Positions 47,256-58,437 of a stretch of 64,000 bases of DNA are shown here, piece by piece. The translations under genes and the position numbers were made by a program. The stretch's first letter is position 1, and every line of letters starts with the position of its first letter. The DNA is from Rubritalea marina DSM 17716 (GTDB taxonomy: Bacteria > Verrucomicrobiota > Verrucomicrobiia > Verrucomicrobiales > Akkermansiaceae): NCBI RefSeq assembly GCF_000378105.1, contig NZ_KB899248.1, positions 234,374 through 298,373 of the forward strand. The letters are read 5' to 3'. Under the pieces are notes generated by a model, which was not told the DNA's origin, searched no databases, and was given only the letters and a program-made list of their open reading frames with translations.

Positions 47256-48344
47256 ATGTCAGAAACTAGTTTGCAGCACTCTCCGTTAGAGGCATCACAT
47301 CAAGCTTTGGGGGCGAAAATGGTGCCCTTTGCGGGGTGGAATATGCCGGTGCAATATAGCAGCATCATGGATGAGCACCTGGCGGTGCGCGAGGCTGCTG
47401 GGGTCTTTGATATCTCGCACATGGGACAGGTGTTCGTGCGTGGTGCTGGGGCTGAACAATGGCTCAATGGCATGCTTAGTAATGATGTGGAGGCGCTTGC
47501 TGTGGGGCAGGCCCAGTATACTTTTCTGCTGAATGAGGCGGGTGGTGTGATCGATGATTTGATCCTGTATCGGGTGGCGGAAGGCGATGTGTTTTTGGTG
47601 GTGAATGCCTCGAAGCTTGAGGAAGATATGGAGTGGTTGCAGAGGCATTTGAAGCCGGGTTTGACCCTGAGTGATGAGAGTGAGTCGTGGGCTGGCATGG
47701 CGGTGCAGGGGCCGGAGAGCTCCGCCCTCTACTACAAGGTGCTGGGCGAGCGCAGATTGCCTGAACGCAATGGGATTGAGTCCTGGGGGGAGTCGTCAGG
47801 CAAGGTGATGGTGTGCCGTACAGGCTACACTGGAGAGGATGGGTTTGAGTTATTTTGCCCTGCTAGTGAGGGGGAGGCGTTGTTCCAGAGATTCATTGAT
47901 GCGGGGGCAAAGCCATGTGGCTTGGGGGCTCGGGATACCTTGCGTCTGGAGCTGTGCTATCCCTTGAATGGCAATGATTTGAATCAGGAACGCAGCCCCT
48001 TGCAGGCGGGGCTTGGGTTCTTCTGCGCCTTGGAAACAGATTTTATTGGGGTGGAAGTGCTGCGGCAACAGAAGGCGCTGGGGCTCGATAAACGGCTCGT
48101 GGCGCTACAGTATGTGGGCAAGGGACCACCCCCGCGAGCCCAGTACTCAGTCCACACTCAGGAGGGCGAGCAGCTCGGTGTGCTGAGTAGTGGGGCGATG
48201 TCTCCCACGCTGAAGCAGGGGATCGCGATGGCCTACCTGCCGGCCAAGTACGGTGCGCCGGGCACGCTAGTGGATGTGGATGTGCGCGGCCGACGGTATC
48301 CCGCAGAAGTCGTGAAAAAACCGTTCTATCGGCCGCAGTCATAG
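47256..48344 (+). CDS. gcvT: aminomethyltransferase (glycine cleavage T protein)
   Basis: T protein moves the aminomethyl group from lipoylated H protein to tetrahydrofolate, releasing ammonia. The 362-residue protein has the N-terminal GAKMVPFAGWNMPVQY motif, DISHMGQVFVRG, the folate-binding GYTGEDGFELF segment and GLGARDTLRLELCYPLNGNDL, all standard for GcvT. The start at MSETSLQHSPL fits family starts and the predicted promoter; the frame is open 12 codons further. It is the first gene of the gcv cluster. Confidence 0.95.
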   Translation: MSETSLQHSPLEASHQALGAKMVPFAGWNMPVQYSSIMDEHLAVREAAGVFDISHMGQVFVRGAGAEQWLNGMLSNDVEALAVGQAQYTFLLNEAGGVIDDLILYRVAEGDVFLVVNASKLEEDMEWLQRHLKPGLTLSDESESWAGMAVQGPESSALYYKVLGERRLPERNGIESWGESSGKVMVCRTGYTGEDGFELFCPASEGEALFQRFIDAGAKPCGLGARDTLRLELCYPLNGNDLNQERSPLQAGLGFFCALETDFIGVEVLRQQKALGLDKRLVALQYVGKGPPPRAQYSVHTQEGEQLGVLSSGAMSPTLKQGIAMAYLPAKYGAPGTLVDVDVRGRRYPAEVVKKPFYRPQS

Positions 48345-48460
48345 GGCATAGTCTCCGCGCGTTGCATTTGGTGAAAACAATGATTCTCAACATGTGTTAG
48401 GTCTGCTAACTTGCTAGTGCTGAGTACCACTCATGCCCTAACATATTCTAATTGATTACT

Positions 48461-48841
48461 ATGAGTATCCCTGACAAATTTCGTTACACCTCTGACCATG
48501 AATGGGTTCATCTGGAAGATGGAGTGGCCACGGTTGGCATCACCCACCATGCCCAAGATGAGCTTACCGACATCGTATTTGTCGAGCTGCCTGAGCTGGC
48601 ACGGGATTGTGCTGAAGGTGACCCGGTGGCTGTGGTCGAGTCGGTGAAGGCTGCCTCAGACATTTACGCGCCTCTCGCTGGGGAAATTGTGGAGGTGAAT
48701 GAAGAGCTGGAGGCGGACCCCGCACTAGTGAATACGGACCCGCATGGTGCTGGCTGGATCTTTAAGATCAAGCTTAGTGATGTTAGTGCCTACGATGGCC
48801 TGATGGATGCTAGTGGCTATGCTGAGCTGACAAGCGCTTAG
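48461..48841 (+). CDS. gcvH: glycine cleavage system H protein
   Basis: A 126-residue carrier whose lipoylated lysine is Lys63 in VVESVKAASD. Typical features are HEWVHLEDGVATVGITHHAQDELTDIVFVELP and NEELEADPALVNTDPHGAGWIFKIK. The ATG at MSIPDKF is the usual family start and has no Shine-Dalgarno sequence. The 116-base gap after gcvT holds no terminator I can see; an AATGATTCTC segment near 48380 is weakly reminiscent of a metal-regulator site but not strong enough to assign. Confidence 0.96.
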   Translation: MSIPDKFRYTSDHEWVHLEDGVATVGITHHAQDELTDIVFVELPELARDCAEGDPVAVVESVKAASDIYAPLAGEIVEVNEELEADPALVNTDPHGAGWIFKIKLSDVSAYDGLMDASGYAELTSA

Positions 48842-48947
48842 GCTGCCTGGGCTAGGGGCCTGCTCCACCAAGTGATGGATGCCATGTTGAGGCATGGGAT
48901 CGTGGGTGGTGCTTTTATCTGCTAGAGCAAGATTACAACAAACGAAT

Positions 48948-51791
<2,844 letters not shown>

Positions 51792-51810
51792 CGAGGATCG
51801 CGCAACAAAA

Positions 51811-51844
51811 AAGCCACTCAGGAATGTGTATTCCCGAGTGGCTT
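51811..51844 (-). terminator. rho-independent terminator of the first PEP-CTERM gene
   Basis: A 15-bp stem with one mismatch (GCCACTC...GAGTGGC) and a GTGT loop. On the minus strand it is followed by T6, so it ends the gene at 51882; it may also stop gcvP transcripts. A near copy lies at 52741. Confidence 0.9.
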
Positions 51845-51881
51845 CACCCATTTACCCCTGACTTGCAGGAAGAATTATTAC

Positions 51882-52568
51882 TTAGCGCTTGCGGCGCACG
51901 AGGAAGGTTAGACCTCCAAGTCCGAGAAGTGCGGTAGCTGTTGGTTCTGGCACGGCAGCAGTGGTGACGGTAAGTTGTGCGTCTGTAGAGCCAGCTGTCC
52001 AACCTCCTGATGCGTTACCATAAATGTAGCCATCATTTGCTGTGGCTGTGTATGGGCGGGTGGAATCTGAGCCACCGCGTAGACCAAGGAAAACGTAGTC
52101 GCCTTCGGACCAGTTAGTTTGAAGGTAGGAGACTAGAGCTGCCTGGCCACCCGCATCGAGGCTTTTAGCACCTGCGGATCCGCCAGCGAATCCTGTCATG
52201 ATGCTGGTACCAGTTGCTTCATAGTCACTGGCTACGATGTCTGATGTGGAAGAGGTGCGGATGACCACGAGGTCTACCAAGTTAAAGGTAGGTGAGAAGT
52301 TGGTCTGGGTGACTGAAAAGTCTGCGTCTGTGATGCTAGCGCCAGTCCCAGCGCCATTCATTTGGAATGCGATGACTGGGTGAAAGTCAACGGTTCCATT
52401 GCTGCCCAAGAAGAGGAAAGTATCAATGGTGGTGTCGCCAGTGCCGCTTCGATCAGTATCATCTGTGCGAGCTGCGTTCACATCATCGAGGTTGAGAGTC
52501 GCTGCCTGAATATGCCCAATCAATGCGATCATTGGGATGACTGCTAGGATGCATCTTTTTAATTTCAT
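51882..52568 (-). CDS. secreted PEP-CTERM protein with EF-hand-like loop (paralog 1)
   Basis: A 228-residue exported protein with an N-terminal signal peptide and a C-terminal exosortase sorting signal: VPEP, a hydrophobic TALLGLGG helix, and RRKR. It should be processed by an exosortase (not in this window) and sent to the cell surface or an exopolysaccharide matrix. Near the N-terminus, DTDRSGTGD resembles a calcium-binding loop. The body is all-beta in appearance. The ATG at MKLKRC lies after an A/C-rich leader without Shine-Dalgarno sequence; 22 upstream codons are excluded. It is the first of five paralogs. Confidence 0.9.
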   Translation of the reverse strand: MKLKRCILAVIPMIALIGHIQAATLNLDDVNAARTDDTDRSGTGDTTIDTFLFLGSNGTVDFHPVIAFQMNGAGTGASITDADFSVTQTNFSPTFNLVDLVVIRTSSTSDIVASDYEATGTSIMTGFAGGSAGAKSLDAGGQAALVSYLQTNWSEGDYVFLGLRGGSDSTRPYTATANDGYIYGNASGGWTAGSTDAQLTVTTAAVPEPTATALLGLGGLTFLVRRKR

Positions 52569-52740
52569 GTAGTGTTTGGAGTTGTTAGTTGTATTACAGC
52601 TTCTCGCTGCGCCCTCAATATGCACAGTGTCCATAATTACTCAAGTAAATACACTACTGTTGATTTCTTTTTAATATAGGGTGTTTGACTGATTCTGGGG
52701 GGCGCTGCAGCTCGCTAGAGCGAGAAGCAGCGAACAAAAA

Positions 52741-52770
52741 GCCACTCAGGAATATCCAATCCCGAGTGGC
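52741..52770 (-). terminator. rho-independent terminator of the second PEP-CTERM gene
   Basis: Same GCCACTCAGGAAT...GAGTGGC design as at 51811, with T5 downstream on the minus strand. The near identity suggests it was duplicated together with the gene. Confidence 0.88.
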
Positions 52771-52810
52771 TTCACCTATTAACCCCTACCTTGCAGGGTA
52801 AAATGACTGC

Positions 52811-53512
52811 TTAGCGCTTGCGGCGCACGAGGAAGGCAACGCCAGCGAGTCCGAGGAGTGCGGTGGAGCTAGGCTCCGGCACCGCTGTGACTTCGAGCGC
52901 GACGTTGATAAAGTTGTAGCCGTTGGTTCCTGATCCGTTTCCTGGGTCAACATAAGTAGGGTCTGCGTAGCTTGTGGAGCCATTCTTTCGCAGGATAAAG
53001 TAAACGTAGTCGTCTTCTGACCAATTGTTTTGGAGGTAGGTGAGCATGGTAGACTCCGCTGAGGCGTCCAAAGATTTTGCTCCATTCACCCCGTCGCCAA
53101 AGTTTGACATGATCATCGTGCCAGTGGCGTGGAATTGGCTCCCGTCGAAGGTCACGGTTGTGTTTGTGCCGAGTGCAACCAATTCGACATTGGTGAACTG
53201 TGGTGCATCACCTGCACCGATCGAGCTCGCGAACATGTCTGAGGTGAAAGCTACATCGGTGATGTCGGATCCATTGCTGGCTCCCGTCATTTGGAAAGCA
53301 TATGCTTGGTGGAAAGACCACTCTGTGGTTGCTCCGCCAAGTGCGTCGTAGCGACCAACGAAACTACCGCTACCATTCACAAAGTCACCAAGACCATCTT
53401 GGTCGAGGTCGAAGATGTTAGAGTTGGTCATACTAAGAATAGTTGCAGATTGGCTTGCGCTGCAAAGTCCGAATAGTACGGCGCCGATGGTGCTAATTGA
53501 TTGTTTATTCAT
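52811..53512 (-). CDS. secreted PEP-CTERM protein with EF-hand-like loop (paralog 2)
   Basis: A 233-residue homologue of paralog 1: signal peptide (to about residue 22, ending SQSA), a DLDQDGLGD loop at about 36-44, the conserved FQMTGASNGSDI segment and the C-terminal VPEPSSTALLGLAG...RRKR sorting signal. The leader before ATG (AACTCCAATCACTAC) is nearly the same as that of paralog 1, showing that upstream sequence was duplicated too. The function is unknown. Confidence 0.9.
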   Translation of the reverse strand: MNKQSISTIGAVLFGLCSASQSATILSMTNSNIFDLDQDGLGDFVNGSGSFVGRYDALGGATTEWSFHQAYAFQMTGASNGSDITDVAFTSDMFASSIGAGDAPQFTNVELVALGTNTTVTFDGSQFHATGTMIMSNFGDGVNGAKSLDASAESTMLTYLQNNWSEDDYVYFILRKNGSTSYADPTYVDPGNGSGTNGYNFINVALEVTAVPEPSSTALLGLAGVAFLVRRKR

Positions 53513-53762
53513 GTAGTGATTGGAGTTATTTGTTGTGATAATGAGGAATGGAATGTCCTCGTATCACTCTGGTAACTAAATGAATATGAGAGATCAATTA
53601 AAATTGGATATTCTTAAGTTGGAGTAAACTTGCCATAATTAGCTCTACATGAATGAGTTATGGTTATTGTTGTGAATAATGTGAGATTAGTTGGTACGAT
53701 TGAGTGTGTTTAGATCTCAATGTGCACAAGCCTACTTGTGTAGATCGAGTGTTAAAGTGTTA
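53513..53762. other. AT-rich gap between PEP-CTERM paralogs 2 and 3
   Basis: Contains a CACAAG-CCTA-CTTGTG hairpin (about 53724-53739), perhaps the 3' signal of paralog 3, and no gene. Confidence 0.45.
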
Positions 53763-54473
53763 CTATTGAGTGTGAATCTTCAAATTTGAGATTTTGAGTA
53801 ACACGGGGTCATCGATCTCTGAACTTGTGGGAGCGATGTCAGAGCTGGTGGTGACACTGAGTGTGGCGTCGCAGGATTTGGGTCCCCACTGGATGCTAGA
53901 GTTGCCGTAGGTGTATCCATTGAGCTCGGCGGGATCGAAGAATGGGGGCTTCTTGGCAGTGCTTCTGAGAGTGAAGAACAGGTATGAGCCTTCGTGCCAA
54001 TGTTGGTTGAGATAGGAGGCGAGTGTTTGATTGGCGCGGGAATCGGTGACGCGTAAGCCTACAGGCGTGCCATTGGCTCCTGCAAAGTAAGGCATGATGA
54101 TGGTGCCCTCGCTATGGAAGTCACTCGCTATGACTTCGATGCTGGGGGATGTGCGCAGCGCAATGAGATCGACTTGTTTGAATGTGGCAGGCCCAACGTT
54201 GCCTTGTTGGGTGATGCTGAAACTGGCATCAGCGATCCCATCACCGTTAGTTTTACCTAGCATTTGGAAGACAAAGACAGGGTGGTAGTCTACAGACATC
54301 TGGGCATTGCCAATGAAGAGGTAGTTGTTTGCGACGATGTCGCCTTGGCCGTCTCTATTGAGGTCTTCAGTGCGTAAGGCGCTGACGTCTTCTAGCTGGA
54401 TCTGCTCGGCGAGTAATGGCTGAAGGCATGCAGGGAGTAGGCAGCAAGTAGCCAAAATTGGTTTAAGGTTCAT
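53763..54473 (-). CDS. secreted paralog 3, PEP-CTERM signal lost
   Basis: A 236-residue homologue with a signal peptide (about 1-22) and the loop DLNRDGQGD, then VFQMLG and VDLIALRTS as in the others. The tail is VLLKISNLKIHTQ in place of the PEP-CTERM helix and basic end, so it should be released or retained by other means. ATG chosen at MNLKPILA; the frame opens 15 codons earlier. Unknown function. Confidence 0.85.
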   Translation of the reverse strand: MNLKPILATCCLLPACLQPLLAEQIQLEDVSALRTEDLNRDGQGDIVANNYLFIGNAQMSVDYHPVFVFQMLGKTNGDGIADASFSITQQGNVGPATFKQVDLIALRTSPSIEVIASDFHSEGTIIMPYFAGANGTPVGLRVTDSRANQTLASYLNQHWHEGSYLFFTLRSTAKKPPFFDPAELNGYTYGNSSIQWGPKSCDATLSVTTSSDIAPTSSEIDDPVLLKISNLKIHTQ

Positions 54474-54674
54474 GATTTGTAGTGTGTTGTTTGTTTGATA
54501 TGTGCCGGGTGAACACATTAATCAGAGCTAAAGAAAAACCTGCGATAAGTCGATGGAAAATGCTAGACCCCGCTGTTAGTCTGGTTGTAACCACGCTGAC
54601 TGAGGCTACTCATGAAGGATGGAAGTCAGCAGAATTTTTTCTCATCAGGCGATGGCCCAGAGCTTTGGGCTTAC

Positions 54675-55475
54675 TCAGTGTTTGGAATGAATGGTCATGC
54701 CACCCAGCTTGAGTAGTGAGTGGGTCTTGCTGGATTCTTCCAATGCTTTTGTGGGTGCAGGCGCGCTGGGAGTGGGAGCGGGCGTTATCGGCTGCGTGGT
54801 GGGGGCGGGCTGGGCATGACTGAGGGAGTTTGAGGACTCAGGGTTGATGTAGATGCTGAGCTGTGCTCCACAAGAATTGGGTGTCCAACCGTTGGTAGAG
54901 TTGCCGTAGCCATAGGCGTTTAGCTTGTCGTTGGCGTATGGGCGAACGGCGTCTGTACCGCCGCGCAAGGTGAAAAAGATGTATTTCCCTTCTTCCCAAT
55001 GTTGGTGGAGGTAGCGTGTTAGGGCTGCTTGTCCCGGGGTGCTAGTCACGCGCGAGCCTTTGGCGGTGAAGTTGATGAAGCCGGCAAAATGCTTCATGAT
55101 GAGCGAGCCTTCGAGCTCGTAGTCGGAGGGCAGCACCTCTGGGGAGTCTGAAGTTCTCAGCGCGAATAAATCGACTTGCTTGAACTGCGGGGGACCATGT
55201 TGGTCGACCTGGTTCACGTAGAGCTGCGCTGTCTGTATCGATGATGGTGCCTTGGTTCCCGTCATTTGAAAGACGATGACTGGGTGGAAATCAATGGGAG
55301 TCTTGGCATTGCCAAGAACGAGAAAGGATGAAATGACTCGGTCGCCAATGCCGTCGCGATTGATGTCATCGACACGGTCTGCATTCACATCGTCCAAGGT
55401 GATTTTTGAGGCTCCTAGTAGCGGGCTAAAACATAGAAGGGCGAGGGCGGTGAGCCCAGGTCTGAGTAAATTCAT
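54675..55475 (-). CDS. secreted paralog 4, alternative C-terminal tail
   Basis: A 266-residue homologue with a signal peptide ending GAS-like (about 1-23), the loop DINRDGIGD, and a Pro/Ala-rich linker (about 220-245; QPAPTTQPITPAPTP). Its C-terminus is LLKLGGMTIHSKH. This lines up with the ALLGLGG part of the PEP-CTERM helix but polar residues replace the membrane part and the basic end. The long Pro-rich linker is unique among the five. Confidence 0.86.
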   Translation of the reverse strand: MNLLRPGLTALALLCFSPLLGASKITLDDVNADRVDDINRDGIGDRVISSFLVLGNAKTPIDFHPVIVFQMTGTKAPSSIQTAQLYVNQVDQHGPPQFKQVDLFALRTSDSPEVLPSDYELEGSLIMKHFAGFINFTAKGSRVTSTPGQAALTRYLHQHWEEGKYIFFTLRGGTDAVRPYANDKLNAYGYGNSTNGWTPNSCGAQLSIYINPESSNSLSHAQPAPTTQPITPAPTPSAPAPTKALEESSKTHSLLKLGGMTIHSKH

Positions 55476-55500
55476 GAAGACGGTAGATGGCGTTGGATTA

Positions 55501-56223
55501 CTATTGGCGTTTTGAGTGTATGGTCATGCCAGCTGCTTTGAGCAGCACGTGGGTAGTGGCATTTTTTTTGGGCTTGTGTTGGGGGTTTGTGGTGATTGAG
55601 ATGCGAGCATCTGTAGAATGTTCATTCCAAATTTCATCGACATTGCCGAATCCATAACCATTGGCGATGGTGTTGTCGTATGGTAATTGGATGCCACTGC
55701 CGCCGCGGAGCGTGAGGAAGAGGTAGGCGCCTTCTTTCCAGTGGCGTTGGAGGAAGCGCGTCATGGCATTGCTGCCGGCTTTATCCATTGTTTTGAGCTC
55801 CACTCCGGCTCCCTTTTCGCCAGCGAAGCCTTTCATGATGGGGGTGCCAGTGCTGTGGTAGTCGCTGAGCAGGACGGCATGGTGGTCGGAGACTCTCAGG
55901 GCGATGAGGTCAACTTCAGGGAACTTGGCTGGGCCGAAGTTACCGGTTTGGGTGACGGCGAAATTGGCCTCGCTTATGGCTGCGCCGGAGCCGGCGCCCT
56001 TCATTTGAAAGACAAAAATGGGGTGGAAATCCATCGGGGTTTTGGCATTCCCGAGGAAGAGGTAACTAGGAATAATTCTATCGCCTCGGCCGTCACGATT
56101 GGTGTCTTCGACGCGGGTGGCTGAGACGTCATCAAGAGTGATCGGCGCAGCCATGATACTGGTAGCACTGAGGATGCTGCACAGAAGTATGATGTGTCGA
56201 GTGATGGACGTTTCGGTAGCCAT
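55501..56223 (-). CDS. secreted paralog 5, alternative C-terminal tail
   Basis: A 240-residue homologue: signal peptide to about residue 25, the loop DTNRDGRGD, FQMKGAGSGAAI and ALRVSDHHAVLLSDY, then the tail VLLKAAGMTIHSKRQ, which shares GMTIHSK with paralog 4. The ATG at MATETS was preferred; nine codons upstream are open. Its stop lies 25 bases before the start of paralog 4, so they may be co-transcribed. Confidence 0.86.
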   Translation of the reverse strand: MATETSITRHIILLCSILSATSIMAAPITLDDVSATRVEDTNRDGRGDRIIPSYLFLGNAKTPMDFHPIFVFQMKGAGSGAAISEANFAVTQTGNFGPAKFPEVDLIALRVSDHHAVLLSDYHSTGTPIMKGFAGEKGAGVELKTMDKAGSNAMTRFLQRHWKEGAYLFLTLRGGSGIQLPYDNTIANGYGFGNVDEIWNEHSTDARISITTNPQHKPKKNATTHVLLKAAGMTIHSKRQ

Positions 56224-56345
56224 AAGGAAGCGATTTCGATGCTCGCGCATCTAGCATAAGGGTGGCTAGCGTAACGACTTCTTTTGTCCGCGTCTATTCG
56301 TTTTTCTCAGATGAATTGAGGAGGCGAGCGGGGTGGGTGACGGGC

Positions 56346-57017
56346 TTACCTGGCCATGATGTCGTCGAGATGTCGCTGGTGATGCTCGCCCTCAGCATTG
56401 ACTTGGTAGATCAATTGGCTGTCTGAGTCGAAGCCGCTGAGGTACCCGCCGTCAAAGACATTGGTGTCGATGCAGAGGATGCCGGGTTTCCAGTGTGGCA
56501 TGCCACTGAGTTGGCGGGTGTGGCCGCAGATGACTTTTTTACCGGAGTAATGTGGGAGCGCTTCATTGAGGCGAAGGTTCATCAAGATCTGTGCTTGTTG
56601 GTCGACCATTGGGAGATCTGGGTGCACCCCACCGTGGACGCAGATCCAATCATCCATTTCGTAGTAGAGCATGCATTCCTCGAGGAATTGCCAGTGAGTA
56701 TCGGGCACGTGGTCGAGACTACCACCATAGGAGTCGAGGGTCTCGGCGCCGCCGACGCGTTCATCCATCCAGAAGTCATAGACATTGTCATAGTAGCGCG
56801 CATCGAGCATGAATTTGTCATGGTTGCCTTTGAGGGTGACCATGTTGAAGCGTTCCTGTAGCTCAATCAGGCGTTGGATCACGCCCTTGCTATCGCGACC
56901 ACGGTCAATGTAGTCACCGAGCGTGATGATGGTATCGCCATCCTCCAAAGGGGCGAATTCTAATAGGGCATCGAATTGGTCGATGCAGCCGTGGATGTCA
57001 CCAATGATGAGAGCCAT
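56346..57017 (-). CDS. PPP-family serine/threonine phosphatase or diadenosine tetraphosphatase-like metallophosphoesterase
   Basis: The 223 residues contain the metal-binding sequence GDIHG, GDYIDRG, GNHD and the two later histidines in CVHGG and CGHTR, the signature of PPP phosphatases. Length fits the bacterial PrpA/PrpE/ApaH group. Substrate, protein phosphate or ApppA-type nucleotides, is not decided. The gene begins 26 bases after the selA stop. Confidence 0.9.
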   Translation of the reverse strand: MALIIGDIHGCIDQFDALLEFAPLEDGDTIITLGDYIDRGRDSKGVIQRLIELQERFNMVTLKGNHDKFMLDARYYDNVYDFWMDERVGGAETLDSYGGSLDHVPDTHWQFLEECMLYYEMDDWICVHGGVHPDLPMVDQQAQILMNLRLNEALPHYSGKKVICGHTRQLSGMPHWKPGILCIDTNVFDGGYLSGFDSDSQLIYQVNAEGEHHQRHLDDIMAR

Positions 57018-57043
57018 GTTCTGGGAGTGTTGCTGTTATCCAG

Positions 57044-58417
57044 CTACAAGATGTCCTTGATTCTCTGAATGACAAGTGGATCTTGCCAATCGAAGATCGA
57101 GCGTAGGTCGAGGTGCAGTTGCTTGTCCTGGATGTAACCAACGACGGCTGGGTCGCCGGTGCGGAGTTGTTTTGCTAGTTGGTTGGTCGAGATCTCAGCT
57201 GCTTGGATCTGGATTGCTAGGGAAGGGATTTGCGAGCGCGGCATGGTACCGCCGCCGGTGGTGGCCATTGATTCGACCACTCGGCACTGTGCTTTACAAG
57301 AATAGAGGGACTGGATCCAATGCGCTGCGCGTTGTTGTAATTGTTCAGTGCTGAGAGCGAGGGCCTTGATGTTGGGGATGTCGGTTTCTGTGGGCTTGGC
57401 TTGGGTGCGAAGGTATTCATCGATACATTCTTGGAGTACCGTGAGGATGAGCTTGTCGCAGCGCACGGCGCGGAAGAATGGTTCTTTTTTCACACCAGCT
57501 ACGAGGTCTGCGCGGCCGGCAATGATGCCTGACTGAGGCCCACCTAGAAGTTTGTCGCCTGAGAAGCAAATGAGGTCGGCTCCATTCTTTAGGGTCTCTT
57601 GGGGGGTGGGCTCGTGATCGATCGGGGCGAGTTGGTCGGTGTCCATGATGGCTCCTGAGCCTAGGTCCTCGACCAACGGGATCTGCTGCGCTCGGCAAAG
57701 CTCTGCAATTTCGGCCATTTCTGGTTCGGCGGTGAAGCCTTCGATATAGAAGTTTGAGCGATGCACCTTGAGTACCAGAGCGGTGCGTGGGGTGATGGCG
57801 CGCGCGTAATCTTCGAGGTGGGTCTTGTTGGTAGCGCCAACCTCCACCAGCTTGGCGCCTGAGGTTTCTAGGATTTCTGGGACACGGAAGCCACCTCCGA
57901 TTTCTACGAGTTCGGAGCGCGAGACAATGACTTCATTGCGCTCTGGGCTGCATAGGTGGCGGAGGATCAAGACCAGTGCTGCGGCGCAGTTGTTGACGGC
58001 TGTGGCGGCTTCTGATTGCACCAAGCAAGCTAGGGCGGTTTCGAGGTAGCCGGCGCGTTTGCCTCGGGTTCCGTCGATGAGGTTGAATTCCAGATTGGAG
58101 TATCCGGTGGCGATGGATTCGAGTGCCGAGGCGGCCGACTTGCCGAGTGGGGAGCGGCCAAGGTTGGTGTGAATGAGAACCCCCGTGCCATTGATGACGG
58201 GCTGGAGACGTGAACGACTGAAGGCCGTGAGCTTCTTGGAGATGTCTGCTTCTATGGTTTCGCGGTCGGCGGATTCGCCCTCGAGCATGCGCTCGCGCCA
58301 AGCATGCACCTCCTTGCGGATGAAGGCGATGATGAGTGGTTTGGGCAATGCGACGGTGGCCTCGAGTGAGTGGGCCAGTGGTTCAATGGGAGGAATGGCT
58401 TTGAGTGCGGCAGACAT
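57044..58417 (-). CDS. selA: L-seryl-tRNA(Sec) selenium transferase
   Basis: SelA converts seryl-tRNA(Sec) to selenocysteinyl-tRNA using selenophosphate and PLP. The protein has VINGTGVLIHTNLGRSPL, TRGKRAGYLETALA, VVSRSELVEIGGGFRVPEI-like sequence, LVEDLGSGA and the PLP lysine in CFSGDKLLGGPQ (Lys289). The 457-residue length is standard. Its presence implies a selenocysteine system; selB, selC and selD are not in the window and no selenoprotein candidate was seen. Confidence 0.93.
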   Translation of the reverse strand: MSAALKAIPPIEPLAHSLEATVALPKPLIIAFIRKEVHAWRERMLEGESADRETIEADISKKLTAFSRSRLQPVINGTGVLIHTNLGRSPLGKSAASALESIATGYSNLEFNLIDGTRGKRAGYLETALACLVQSEAATAVNNCAAALVLILRHLCSPERNEVIVSRSELVEIGGGFRVPEILETSGAKLVEVGATNKTHLEDYARAITPRTALVLKVHRSNFYIEGFTAEPEMAEIAELCRAQQIPLVEDLGSGAIMDTDQLAPIDHEPTPQETLKNGADLICFSGDKLLGGPQSGIIAGRADLVAGVKKEPFFRAVRCDKLILTVLQECIDEYLRTQAKPTETDIPNIKALALSTEQLQQRAAHWIQSLYSCKAQCRVVESMATTGGGTMPRSQIPSLAIQIQAAEISTNQLAKQLRTGDPAVVGYIQDKQLHLDLRSIFDWQDPLVIQRIKDIL

Positions 58418-58437
58418 GGTGGCTATGTGGCGGAGGC

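Noticed and set aside
48370..48400. Fur-type operator before gcvH
   Set aside because: Only a weak match to half of the classical box and no biological reason for control at this place.
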